Origin: Oxytricha trifallax
Taxonomy: Eukaryota > Ciliophora > Spirotrichea > Sporadotrichida > Oxytrichidae
Direction: 5' to 3'
Length of the DNA stretch: 64,000 nucleotides
Assembly (NCBI GenBank): GCA_000711775.1
Contig: ARYC01000135.1
Location: 1-64,000 of the forward strand
Shown: one piece after another, positions 25,728-36,823 of the stretch
How positions within the stretch are numbered: the stretch's first letter is position 1
Layout: each line of letters starts with the position of its first letter
Position numbers and translations under genes: made by a program
Notes under the pieces: model-generated
The model's database searches: none
What the model saw: the letters and a program-made list of their open reading frames with translations, nothing else
Told to the model about the DNA's origin: nothing

Positions 25728-26142
25728 ATATTGATGAAATACAATTGAATCGGGGAAATGTGAAAAATAAATTCCTAATCTAAATTGAAATATTTATAAC
25801 TGCCACTAATTACAGTAGCTCCTAGATCAAATTTGAGAGTAAGTACTTACCGTTATGTTCCTGATGTCTCGCCGTTGGTTCTCAATGTTTGACTTTGATT
25901 TCTTCTCATAAATTAGCCATTTGACCTGACTTGACCTGGATTAAATTTCATTTATAGAGGAAAATACACGCATTTGACCATTTGACCCATTTGACCTCGG
26001 ATTTTTGGTCAACTAATTAGGATATTATTATAATTAATTTTAATACTAATTTAATTAATTAAAAAAAACATTTGACCCATTTGACCTGACTTGACCTGGG
26101 TTATTTATGGTCAAGTGATTAGAGTAATATTTATATATTATA
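25728..26142 (+). repeat. Left terminal inverted repeat with TTGACC iterons
   Basis: Direct TTGACC boxes start at 25,921, 25,931, 25,974, 25,982, 25,991, 26,072, 26,081 and 26,091; inverted GGTCAA boxes start at 26,007 and 26,109. Spacing within clusters is 8-10 bp, close to one helix turn. The palindrome GTAAGTACTTAC lies at 25,839-25,850 on the outer side. Confidence 0.85.
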
Positions 26143-26241
26143 TTTATAATAATCATTTGAATATTTCATTAAATGGAGGAATAATCTCTTTAATACAAAC
26201 ATTCGTTCTTCTGAGATAGTAATATTTTTTCTCATTGCACA

Positions 26242-27495
26242 ATGAACTATAAATTGTATCACTTTTACGAGTGCCATTATCCATACGGTCCAGAAAACTC
26301 AGAATCAATTACTAACAGGATTAAGGAAATAAGTGATAGAATTGAATCAGTTAGCGTGTATCAAGATGTGTAAGATAAAAAAGAATACCTTGAAATCTCA
26401 TGCCATAAAACTACTAAGGGACTTCATAAAAATCATTTCAAGCAAACTAACAGCCTAGGAACCAAGATTCTGAATCAGTTAAACATTAAAATAACGATCC
26501 CTGTTAAAAAGAGTCTCTAAGATCTTTTGGCAACGAATCATGAAGTTCTATTAATATCCGGAGATTAGGATAGTTTTGCAAAAAGTAAAGCTAGATTTAT
26601 GAGTATTACTGGTCCTAATGCTAGCTCCTCTCTTGCACCATCAAAAACTAAGATAGAAATGTTGAATGAATTCACAGGTTTGCTAAAAAGTGGGGAAATT
26701 CATAGTCTGTCAGACTATATTTAGATGTACTGGAGCAAGAATAGTGACTTGGTGTAGATCTAAGAAATTGAATGCATATTGAGAGGACTTTTGAGGATGA
26801 TGGTTGAGTCAGGACTGCTTCAGAGGAAACACATTCCAGTTCTAGAATCACTATAGACATTTGTCATTAAGAACTTTGAGAAGTACAATGATCGAAAGAT
26901 ACCAAGATAGGAGCAGTTTGAGAAATGGGGTTATGGTGAAGCCGTAAATGCCCTATTCAAAGTAATAATAGAGAGGAGTGATCCTAAGAAATGCTGTGTT
27001 TGGCTCTATGGGAAAGCAGATACAGGAAAGTCAAGTATTGTCAAGATGCTCTAGCAAATCTTTGTGTGCGATGTGCTCTAAGAAGGCTAATCCTACTTCA
27101 AGCTCCAAGTCATACCAGTAAAGTTCCAGCCTCAGATTGTTCTCATGGATGAGATGAACGACAGACATTTCTTTACCAAGGATAAGGTAGCGAAGATGAA
27201 AAGACTACTTGAAGGGAATGGTTACTCAACCGAGGTGAAGTACGGCGAGACGTAGTTAGAGTATATAGACAGTGTAGTAGTGATCACCACAAATTCCTTG
27301 CCTCTAGATAATCTTGAAGATATTGACAGAGAGGCCTTCAAAGCCAGATGCCATTTGATCGACCTCACAGATGTGTAGAAATGCGAGAACTTGAAGTTGC
27401 CATTTGACACAATTGACTTGGCAAAGTACTTTATGACTCGCTTAGAGGAAGAAGAAACGATTGACAGCAGCTCCTAAGAGAAGAAGTCATAATGA
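26242..27495 (+). CDS. Rep-like superfamily 3 helicase, 417 aa
   Basis: The frame is intact from ATG 26,242 to TGA 27,493-27,495 when TAA/TAG are Gln (more than a dozen such codons); the standard code destroys it. The C-terminal half is a superfamily 3 helicase: Walker A GKADTGKS (residues 257-264), Walker B IVLMDEMND (299-307), motif C VVITTNSLP (346-354), and an arginine-finger region REAFKARC (363-370). This order and spacing match Rep proteins of circular single-stranded DNA replicons. The N-terminal 150 residues should hold an HUH endonuclease in a classical Rep, but I see no HUH pair, only GLHKNHF (60-66), so that domain is divergent or absent. It probably acts on the TTGACC boxes of its own flanks; this is inference. 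Intactness implies recent activity or selection. Confidence 0.8.
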
Positions 27496-27619
27496 GAAAG
27501 ACAGCGTGATTGGTATTTGAGACGAGACACTGAGTGAAAGTGAGATACTTTGTGCACAATTTAAAAGCCATTTTCTGTAATTATATATCTAATATATCTA
27601 TACACTTTAAATTCTCTTT

Positions 27620-28034
27620 ATAATATATAAATATATACTCTAATCACTTGACCATAAATAACCCAGGTCAAGTAGGTCAAATGGGTCAAATGTTTTTTTT
27701 AATTAATTAAATTAGTATTAAAATTAATTATAATAATATCCTAATTAGTTGACCAAAAATCCGAGGTCAAATGGGTCAAATGGTCAAATGCGTGTATTTT
27801 CCTCTATAAATGAAAATTACTCCAGGTCAAATCAGGTCAAATGACTAATTTATGAGAAGAAATCAAAGTCAAACATTGAGAACCAACGGCGAGACATCAG
27901 GAACATAACGGTAAGTACTTACTCTCAAATTTGATCTACGAGCTACTGTAATTAGTGGCAGTTATAGATATCTTCAATTTAGATTAGGAATTTATTTTTC
28001 ACATTTCCCCGATTCAATTGTATTTCATCAATAT
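27620..28034 (-). repeat. Right terminal inverted repeat with TTGACC iterons
   Basis: Inverted copy of 25,728-26,142, with the same ten boxes in mirror order and GTAAGTACTTAC at 27,911-27,922. Confidence 0.85.
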
Positions 28035-28059
28035 AAAGGGAATAATCTGATAACTCTGA

Positions 28060-28260
28060 ATAAAAAATGATTTTAAAAACAGAGTAGTGGACAAAATTTG
28101 AAGGGGAGAAAGAGATAAATATGGGCAATATTTAACAAACAAAAATTATGAACAATGGAAGTATGATGTCTCCATAATATATAATTATCAAGTAGTTTCT
28201 AGGGGAAGTGAAGATGGAGAATCTAAAGGTGTTTCTTTAATTTACCATTTTTATATTTTA
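28060..28260 (+). pseudogene. Short coding tract
   Basis: Purine-rich plus-strand frame reading KYGQYLTNKNYEQWKYDVS and VVSRGSEDGESKG with one TGA upstream of it near 28,100. It lies just outside the Rep-like element. Unknown function. Confidence 0.35.
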
Positions 28261-28449
28261 TATTGTCTAAAGCTTATGTATATTTAATGATATCTTTTAT
28301 TGATCAATGGGATATATTAGTCTATATCTATTTTTATATATTTCTTTATATTAGAAGCTTTGTATCTCCATTTTAAGAGACTTCTGCATCACTATTCCTA
28401 TAATTTAGGATTAAAATATTAAATATCATTATATTAGTTTATTATGAAA

Positions 28450-29330
28450 TCAGAGCACTATTACTTACCTGATTAATAGTAGCATAATTAGTCTTATTTT
28501 AATAAAGTGAAGATTATTCTTTTGTACAAGGTCAATCAGTTTATTCTTTTAAATATTATCATTCTTATTACCTTTTTCTTCCTAATTAATTTTTTATTCA
28601 ATTGAGGTAACCTCAAAATGACTCTATTTCTTAACTAATTTTTCTTAAAACTAATTTATTTATTTTATTAGATTGTATTATATTAAATAAATGTTATTAA
28701 ATTTTTGTATTTGTAAAATATATTTAAATTTGATCACTTAATCTATAAAGGTTAGTTTGATATTCTTCGACTTGCTTTATTTATTTTGAGTCATTAAACT
28801 ATTAATTTTGCCAAATATCTCGACTTGTCCTTTCTTCGGTAAATATAATGAACTCATAATTATCTTCATCTTCTTTTACTGTTTCTTCTTATTATTTGTA
28901 TTATGCTTGTCCTTTAATCCATAGAAAACAATTTTCATGCATTTATATCTGAAAGAGTCTCCTAAATTGTTTTACATTTATATATTCAACCGCCTCTTCT
29001 TACTTATAGATGAGTAAAGAGTATATCACAACTTATTGGATTGGTTTTTCTGATAAAGCCATCGTAAGAAATGTCTTTAGCAAGCAAGATTCTGCCATTC
29101 TTTTTGGATTTCTTAGTTTAAGCTTTCCTTCACAACCTTTCTTTTGTCTCTAAGTTATTAGCGATAACTATTTCGAATGTGGTTTTCGTCACAAATATAT
29201 TTTATGGTTATCGTTTATCTTTGCCTTTTCATGGATTCTTCCATTGTTTTTGCATAATTTATGCATACTCCTACTGCTTTTTTAGTTTCATTAGATATCC
29301 AGATGCAATATTTATAAATTTAATATATGT
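28450..29330 (-). pseudogene. Coding tract, unknown basic protein, possible 5' splice site
   Basis: On the minus strand one frame runs from about 29,330 to TGA at 28,450-28,452 with a single internal TGA (29,026-29,028) and no indel, about 290 codons. The upper part reads WISNETKKAVGVCINYAKTM and later RQQLRDKRKVVKESLNQEIQ; the lower part is lysine- and glutamine-rich. Near its end ATCAG is followed by GTAAGTAA, a good 5' splice site, so the exon may end there. The plus strand over the same bases is T-rich and gives a hydrophobic but less credible frame. No family recognised. Confidence 0.5.
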
Positions 29331-29370
29331 TTAATTTACATTGATAATTTCTTAAAAAAGTAAAGGTAGT

Positions 29371-29445
29371 GCTTTGCCACAAGGGAGCATAACAAAATAT
29401 TAAAAATATTGTTATAATAATTATACTTGCCCCCTTGTGGAAAGC
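29371..29445. repeat. Short inverted repeat (hairpin)
   Basis: GCTTTGCCACAAGGG and its inverted copy with one extra base (CCCCTTGTGGAAAGC) flank an AT-rich 45-bp loop. It could be a miniature element or a terminator-like structure. Confidence 0.6.
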
Positions 29446-29719
29446 AGTTTCCAAAAGTTAATTACTTACATTGGTTGTAAGATATAAAAACATTTATCTA
29501 AATGTTAACCCATTTCATCAAAATTGTTTACAATTATTTTTTCTTATTATCAGTGTTAGGTACTTATATTCAAGAATATCTAATTTTATTAGATTGAATT
29601 TTAATTCCATTTAATAATTAACAAATAGGTGAATTACGATTTATTCTTTAATTGAGATTATTTATAGAGGGAATTTTTAGTTATTACCCTATGAACTTTT
29701 TTTAATTAAAAATTATAAA

Positions 29720-30465
29720 ATGATTGTAAGGCTCCTCTTCTCCTTCTTAAACGATGAATATTTAGAGTTACTTAATAATCTCGAAATGTAGATATTAAAT
29801 TCCTGAAGATTAATAATGACTATTTTGATTTATTCCTTAAACGAGAGACTAGCCAGAATAAATTATCAGAAATAAGAAAATTTATTGAGTTCCATTTAAG
29901 TGATAAATACTTAATACAAGATTTTTTTTATCGAAGTTCCTAAGTTAATGCTTTATTAAAATATCCATAGTAATATTAATTAAAAATCAAAGATAAATCT
30001 GAGAATTAATTTGAAGATTAAACTAAAACTAAAAGCTAGAATATAACTCAATTTAAATAAGTCTTTGAAATATAAAATCATATGTTTACAGTTTAGAACA
30101 GACAATTTAAGATGCTCAAATAGTTGTACAGCATCTTAATATATTTTGAAAGTTCCAATAATTCAGAAGATTTAATTTTAATTTATTCTAATATGATGCC
30201 AACTAACATTCTTATTATTAAGCAATCATTTCTTGCTTGTTTATATCACTGTTAGCTAAAAGTGGACTACAGTTTTATATCTACAGAGTTTCAGTTTAAA
30301 CTTAGATTAGGGAATTGCCTGCTAGCCTCTAAATATTTAAGGAGTAAACGATCAAAATTATTGAAATCAATGATAACTTTCAAAGAAAAACAAATAGACA
30401 TGAAGATATTCCTGTTTTAAATATAACAATTTATTACAAACAGTTATAAATAATTTTAAAAGTGA
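29720..30465 (+). pseudogene. Coding tract, unknown protein
   Basis: ATG 29,720 gives MIVRLLFSFLNDEYLELLNN and hits TGA at 29,804. An overlapping frame is open from 29,758 to TGA 30,463 (235 codons) and reads naturally from about 29,805 (INNDYFDLFLKRETSQNK). A single one-base frameshift would join them. The strand is purine-rich. No domain recognised. Confidence 0.4.
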
Positions 30466-30639
30466 AATTGATTTTTAATCGATGTTATTATCGATAACAG
30501 ATGATTCTTTTTACTTGGTAAATTTTACACCTGGAAAAATACCATTTATTGTATCAAAAGGTGTTTTGGCTTTCAACAACACTCATTGATAGTTATTGTT
30601 GAGTTAATTGAATATTTAAATTCATGCTAAGTAAATTAC

Positions 30640-30960
30640 AGCCCAATTAAGCAAATGCTCCATTTAATTATCAACACATTCAGAGAAAAGCGAATGTCAT
30701 TTGTAATAATAATAGTTATAATCCAAACTTAGACATCTGCGATGTCATATTTGAAATTATCTTAATTTTTATCAGGTTTATCTGATAGTTCTTCTTACTT
30801 GTTTCATCACTATCTTCCTTTTTGATGACTGAATTATCATATTTTTTTATCAAACATATAATTTATATGTTCTGATTTAGGTTTTATTTTTGGCGGTTAC
30901 TCATTCATTTAGATTTCTATGTCATATTTATATATTTTAAAATTGTAAGTCAAGGTATAA
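30640..30960 (-). pseudogene. Short minus-strand coding tract
   Basis: Minus-strand frame with YDNSVIKKEDSDETSKKN, acidic and basic residues mixed, open for about 80 codons before a TGA. It faces the plus-strand tract at 29.7-30.5 kb. Unknown function. Confidence 0.3.
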
Positions 30961-31780
30961 TTACATCTTGTAATATATAATAAGATATTTATAAATAAAT
31001 ATGATATTATAAAAAGAAAAATCGCGATGATGTTTTTAGAGCGAATGATTATTCACTAAAATAAGTAAGTTAAAAAATTCATATCAATAATTTAGCAATA
31101 TTTAACAACAGGACACATAGTAACACCAAATTGAAGATTTAAAAGACAAGATATTTAAAGATATTAATAAAGGATAATATGAGGAGAAAAATAATGATAG
31201 TGATAATTAAAATGATAAAAGGTTATTATTAGATACCTATTTCTATATTGTAGAATAAAATATAAAATTATTATCAAAGACTATTTAAATTAATAATTCA
31301 ATCCCATTTTTCAAAATATTATAATGTAGATTAGTTTAGAGTCATAATTCTGAAAATAAAATCAAAACTATAATGGTGCATGTGATTTATAATTTTGATA
31401 ATTATTCAAACTACAACAAAGTCTAATTGTATTTAAATTTTAATTAAAAATTATAATTAATTGTTCTGTAACTGTTCAGAATATAAAGTATGATGCCTAG
31501 AGAATAATCTTTGTTTATTCGGTTTGTATCTTCTAATTTCATATATATATTTTTTTCTTCTAAGCTTATTAAACTAATTTGCTGCAATTATTGATGGTCT
31601 CAATTAATAATCATTCGTTCATTCAATCAATCCTTTTTAACTTAATTTTTCTTGTCTTCCATTTTATTTTCTTCCTTTACTTTTCTTCCTATTAATTGTC
31701 TTACTTTTTCTTTGCCTCCTTTTTCTTGTCTTCATAATTATTTGCTTCCAATTATTTTTTCTCGCCGTATATGTGTAATA

Positions 31781-31846
31781 CCCCCCCTTAAACTCTAACA
31801 CCAAGGAAAAAATATTTTTTTCTGGAGGTAGAGTGTAAGGGGTGGG
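31781..31846. repeat. Long hairpin with C-rich and G-rich arms
   Basis: CCCCCTTAAACTCTA pairs with TAGAGTGTAAGGGGTGGG, and an inner stem of CCAAGGAAAAAAT with ATTTTTTTCTGG continues the helix. The whole 66 bases can fold into one hairpin; a structured RNA or a miniature element are both possible. Confidence 0.5.
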
Positions 31847-32219
31847 AAATTTAAGAGTTTAATTTTTGAGATTTTAACTAAAATAAAATCTTCCCTGAAT
31901 AAATATTATGGATATATTTCTATTTATTACCCTCTTTGTGTTATAACAAAATTTTTTTCTCAATTGTACTTTAATAAGAATATCATAGCTTTATTAATTT
32001 TTTGTTTGCTTCTAATTTGCATTTCAATGCAATATTATTTATATATTTGTCACTATCCTATTATGAGTTAAAAATTTAAAAATATCCAAAACTTAGAATT
32101 CAATCAAATAAAAGTATTTGAACCTTCTATTATCGTAATCATTCTTTTAGCTTTTAGTAATTAAAATTAAATTTTTGAGTTTGTAATGTAAACCAAACGA
32201 ATCAGAAATCACATGATAG

Positions 32220-32450
32220 ATCTAACCAATTGTCCTCCAGTTAAGCTGACCCCAAGCACTTTCAACGGATAGAATGCTGCCGCTCCTTGAATTGGTTTCC
32301 ACTGCTTTCAGCACTCTTGCTGTAGGAACTGGCTTTGAACATCTCTGTCAGAGTGCAGCCATGACGCTAAGAGGAGCCTTGCAAGCTGAGGCACGAGTCA
32401 AAGTATTATCATGAAAGCCAGAGTGACTTATTGTATTTTACTTGATTATT
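32220..32450. other. GC-richer island without an assignable frame
   Basis: The island contrasts sharply with its AT-rich flanks. The plus strand has a 42-codon stretch (LSTDRMLPLLELVSTAF) between TGA codons; the minus strand also has a plausible frame. I could not choose, so it is left unassigned. From 32,450 to 33,960 I see only weak signals, including a 69-codon frame at 33,172-33,381 that I do not trust. Confidence 0.35.
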
Positions 32451-33969
32451 GGACTTTCAATATACTAGAAGTTGCAGGCATCTTGCTATAGATTTCTATC
32501 AGTGGCATTTCAAATAGTTTCATTTATTGCTTGAGAAACTAAATTGTATGGAGGCATTTGTTCAGCAAACTTCTTTTGCCCTAAGTAACCAATTTTTACT
32601 CTCATCATAATCAATTGCATAAGTTCAGTTTAAATGGCTAAGTATAAATCAATAATAACTCAACAAATGATTGATTATTAAATCTATCTACGACTAATCT
32701 TAAGTCATTTACAAACAGCCTCAACTTTAAACTTGTTTTATAGGAAATCAAGAATATCTGTTAGGAATTGGCAAGGAAAGGTCAGAGTAGTCTCAAAGCG
32801 CGAAGAGGAAGTCAGAAAGTTAAAGATTAAACAAATATGTTGATTCAAGCGGATGAATATTGTCTTGCTATTAAACTTGCAATTTTTTCATAATAACTTT
32901 CAAACAAATCAAATCTTAAAATATAATTATTTAACTAAAAGCATAATTTTTGAGTGAATAAAGAGATTGAATTAGTAAAATATACATGAGATAAATATAT
33001 TGAGAAGAATTAAATGTACAAGAAACTGTTTTGATTTTAATGATAGTTTAGAAAATTAGTTTAGTACTATGAGTAAAAAATGCGTAAGTAAGCATGATTG
33101 ATAATCTGCAAATTTCTGATCAAATTAATGTGCTGTAATGCTGAGTTAGTTAGGGCGCTTTTTATTTTACTTTGAATGTTATTGTTAGATGGAATATTGA
33201 ATTAGTATTTATTTGTAGGATTAAAGGAAGTCTCAGCACCTACAGTAGTATTCCTATAGAGAATAACACAAGACAGCAAATGAGTTCCAGTAGACTCCCT
33301 CCACCTTTCCGCTTTAATTATGTGGTTTCATATCTACATAGTAAACATTTCTCGAGGGTGAAACATAAAAATGAGTGTTGAATGTGCATTTTTATTCACT
33401 TTGCGAGAGGCTGAACGAGGAGGTAGATGCTTGAGTCTGTTGACTATTGGTTCCTGTACCAGTTGTAGTGCTATATATAATTTCGAGTAGTTGCTCATAC
33501 TTAATTTTCAATATAATTAAAATGTATTAAATAGAGTAGTAATTATTATTTATTTCCCCTATTTTTTACATTCTTTTACAATATCTCGAAATGGGCAAAA
33601 TTTCGAGATAGAGTGCGGTTTAATTACAATTAAATATTCTTACATATTATAAATTTTAAATACTCTAATAATTCATTTAACATTTATAATTATAAAATAT
33701 AAATATAGAACAAATATTTTAGTTTAAAATTTATCATTTTCTATATCTATAAGATCATAGTTTTATAATTAATAAGAAATGATTACAAATTAAATTTTTT
33801 AAATAATAAATATACAAATTATTTCAAAACATTATGAATTTTTGCATGTTCTAGCCTTTCAACTCTTCTCTTTAATACTGCTTTTCAAAACTGCATTATG
33901 CAATTTCATAGGTGTTTCCTGTTTAAAAACATTTTTTAATCATTTAATAGTAGGCAATATCTCATAACT

Positions 33970-34830
33970 GTCCCCTCTAGAATATTGAAGTTATATCTAA
34001 TTAATTATTGCAGATTTTGTCTAAATCTTTCATTTATAGCCCATATTTTAAATCTTTCTTAACCAATATAAAGTAACTCGACAATCATACCGAAGCTGTA
34101 GTTGTCCCTCAAATAGTCACATTTTTTTATATTCTAAAATTATGGATTCTAAAACTAAGGATCTGTGATATATCCACCTATGGCTGTCTCTTTAATATTA
34201 CTGCAACTTTCGAATCCTTTTATTTACAGTTTGCTGAAATCTTTTGAAAGATGGATATTATTAAGATTTATATTATTATGAATATATCCCATTGAATGAA
34301 GTTAGACTATCACTCTGAATAACTTTTAATGATTGCTCTTTTTTCTGCAGGTTTAAATTCTCTTTGTAGCATTATTTATTTTAAGCTAAAATCAAGGCAG
34401 TAAATTTTTATTACTATAAATTCTTCAGATATTAAAACTCTATTAATTTCAGCTATTTTTTGTAATCTTTATGCATCCCAGTGTATATAATTTGCATATA
34501 AATATCAAATTTACATTGATTTCTCTATTCATTTTAAGATATTTAAAGAGAAAGATTTCTTAAATTTTATTAGCATACTTCTTTTCGTGAATTCAAGATT
34601 AATTCATTGCTTTGACACTTTTATCAATTTAAGCTCATTCTATCCAAAAAGTCAGTTATTTGAGATTAGCTGGATTAAAACCTGAAAATATACCATATTC
34701 CTAATATGCTTGCATTTAACTTTTTTATAGAAGATATTCTCGAAGTTTGCGCTAGTTTTCCTAGTACTATTTTTATTTCTATTATCTTATTCTTTCAATT
34801 ATAAATCTCTCTTATTTATTTAGTAATTAT
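33970..34830 (-). pseudogene. Broken coding tract, unknown protein
   Basis: Purine-rich minus strand. Three protein-like frames succeed one another: KLREYLLQKSQMQAYQEYG near 34,760, IYMQIIYTGMHKDYKKQL near 34,480, then QREFKPAEKRAIIKSYSE and DSKVAVILKRQPQVDISQIL down to about 33,970, with TGAs in places where tryptophan or arginine would fit. Two frame changes and several TGAs mark decay or segmentation. No family recognised. Confidence 0.45.
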
Positions 34831-35053
34831 TTAAAAGAATAATTTTTTTTTGGAAAAAGGAGGTTGTAAAAAGTAAAATTAAAATCTAATAAATAATTTA
34901 AAAGTTATTAATTATTGTTAAATTAAAAATTTTAGTACGTATGGAACTTGCTTAATAAATTGCATTCTAATAAGTTCTTAATTTCAAAAATCATTCTAGT
35001 ACCAGAATTTATTTCAAAGAACATTAATAAGATAATTTTAGAAATTCTTGCTA

Positions 35054-36448
35054 ATGGAAGATGTGATTTCCTCTATCTTACTTAACCGCTCAATAAGAGT
35101 CGAGACACCCAAAAGCCAAATTGCCAGTTTAACAGCTTCCTTTAGCGAAATCCAAAGCCGTTGCTTGAACATATGTCTTCAGGAATAGAGCAATCTATTA
35201 GTTATATCTGCACGTGGACGAAAATATCTCCATTTCACTAATCAACACATCAAAGCAATAGTAAGGTATCACTGCATTTAAATGGGCAATGAATATTGTT
35301 CTTCTATCAAGAATCGTACAGCTCTTGAGATTTCTTAAGTATTTGAGAAACAGGCATCGGCTTATTTCATGCATTAAATCACAATTTAGAGTGCTTAGAA
35401 ATACAAAAGGTCGACTTTATATGAACTGAGAGACACTTGGTATTGCGTAAAAGTTTTTCAAAATAAAAAGCGACACATTTTCTACTATTTGAAGCTTAAC
35501 AATTATTCATCAAATAGAACTCCCTAAGTATTTGAACTTCTCATTTTAATGCCATAGAAATTGAATTTACATTTAAAAATTGAAGAGTGGAAGAGAGCAC
35601 TGCTAAGAGAGAAGTTTATGAATCTTGAACCATCATTGGAGTGCCTCAAGAATTCTTAGCAATTATAATAAGAAGATTTAAAACTTCCAGGAAATTTTGA
35701 ATGCGCTAAACGGAAATCGTTATGGCAACTCCACTTTAACTAAGTGGAATTCATTCATCACAAAACAGAAAATCGGCAACAGTTAGACAGAAAGCACAGT
35801 TTCTATAGATAATATAATTCACGCTAATAATCAAGAGATAGAATGTATAAAAGATTCCTGAGAGTACTTTATTGGAAGTGGGCAATGAAATTAAAATGCT
35901 TTTAGAGTCTCCTCTAACTAAGAAATTTGTATGTCCCTGGTCTATAATGGCTCAGGTTCTTCACAGAGATTATATTTGATTATTGCTCTCATTCTAATAT
36001 TTACTCTTCCCAAGATTTTGACTCCTATTCTTGTAGAATAAAAGTGGTAGATTCTAATCGAAGTAATCAACTTTAAAATGTTGTAAACTTGACAAGAATG
36101 ATCAACACATTTTAGAATGAAGCAGAAACATCATTTGAACTTGTAGAGAATATAGAATTTGCAAAGCTACACTTAGCCTTCTATTTATATGTTGAAAATA
36201 ATAGAGTAGGGCTCCAGAAGTAGTGATAGAAGCTCAATATTCTAAATCTAATGGTTGGTGAAGATTTGTGTATACTGGAATACCTGCCAGATGAATACCA
36301 AGAAGAATCCAATAGACAGAAAATACTTTTTTACTGTTCTAAACACTCATAAGCCAGAATTTAAATATAAAAAAATTAAGTATGCCAAGACCTAAGGTAC
36401 TATGAAACTAAAAATGAGGGAATGAAGATTTATATTTTTTTTCTCTGA
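35054..36448 (+). CDS. 390-codon open frame of unknown function, plus 73 codons after a TGA
   Basis: From ATG 35,054 to TGA 36,224-36,226 the ciliate-code frame is fully open (390 codons), in DNA clearly less AT-rich than its surroundings. Codon content and residues look like a real protein, with segments KIEEWKRALLREKFMNLEP and RFLRVLYWKWAMKLKCF, and the same frame continues for 73 protein-like codons (NLMVGEDLCILEYLPDEYQ) to TGA 36,446. The first TGA may be a late mutation. By chance one or two frames of this length are expected in this window, so the claim leans on composition. It lies 376 bp upstream of the MT-A70-like gene in the same direction. No domain recognised. Confidence 0.5.
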
Positions 36449-36823
36449 TAGTTGTCATGAGAAGCTTCTTCAACATCCATCTGTTCAAGTAAAATATTTT
36501 GATAAGTTTTATTTTTTAACATAGTGCCCAGGTAAAACTATACCTTTTTCTCAATATTATATTTCCAAGAAATCACAAAGCTAACACACTTTAAAATAAG
36601 GATAATTTTATAAACGATAAAATTTTAAGTATGTTAAAATAAATTTATATTGTTAAATTTGATAAGTTATTATAAGTCTTAAAAAATATAGCTAAAATTT
36701 CAAAAATTATATGTTGTCAACATTCTTTAACAATTGTTAACATTTTTGCATCAGTTTAAATATTTACCCCAGAAAGAAAATGAGTATTTGAGTAAAAAGG
36801 AATATGAGCATAAATATAATAAA

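Larger units (their letters stand above)
25728..28034. mobile_element. 2.3-kb element: Rep-like helicase gene between 415-bp inverted repeats
   Basis: Two inverted repeats, 25,728-26,142 and 27,620-28,034, enclose one gene in ciliate code. The arms match nearly base for base over 415 bp (I noted only scattered differences, such as GGATTAAATT against GGAGTAATTT). Each arm holds ten TTGACC boxes and a GTAAGTACTTAC palindrome. The heptamer AATCTGA directly precedes the left end and recurs 8 bp beyond the right end, a possible but imperfect target duplication. Long inverted repeats, iteron-like boxes and a Rep-type helicase together suggest a self-replicating DNA element, related to or derived from a small DNA replicon, that inserts in the germline. 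Confidence 0.8.

Noticed and set aside
25721..28050. AATCTGA as target duplication of the Rep element
   Set aside because: The right copy lies 8 bp beyond the repeat end, so it is noted but not accepted as a duplication.
28953..29597. 214-codon plus-strand frame that looks like a membrane protein
   Set aside because: The strand is T-rich, so hydrophobic residues are automatic; the frame runs across a hairpin, and the minus strand gives a more diverse, better supported frame.
35200..35290. VRYHC in the 390-codon ORF is shared with the TBE transposase
   Set aside because: Only five residues and 14 nucleotides match, and neither the HTH context nor the DDE core is present; treated as coincidence.
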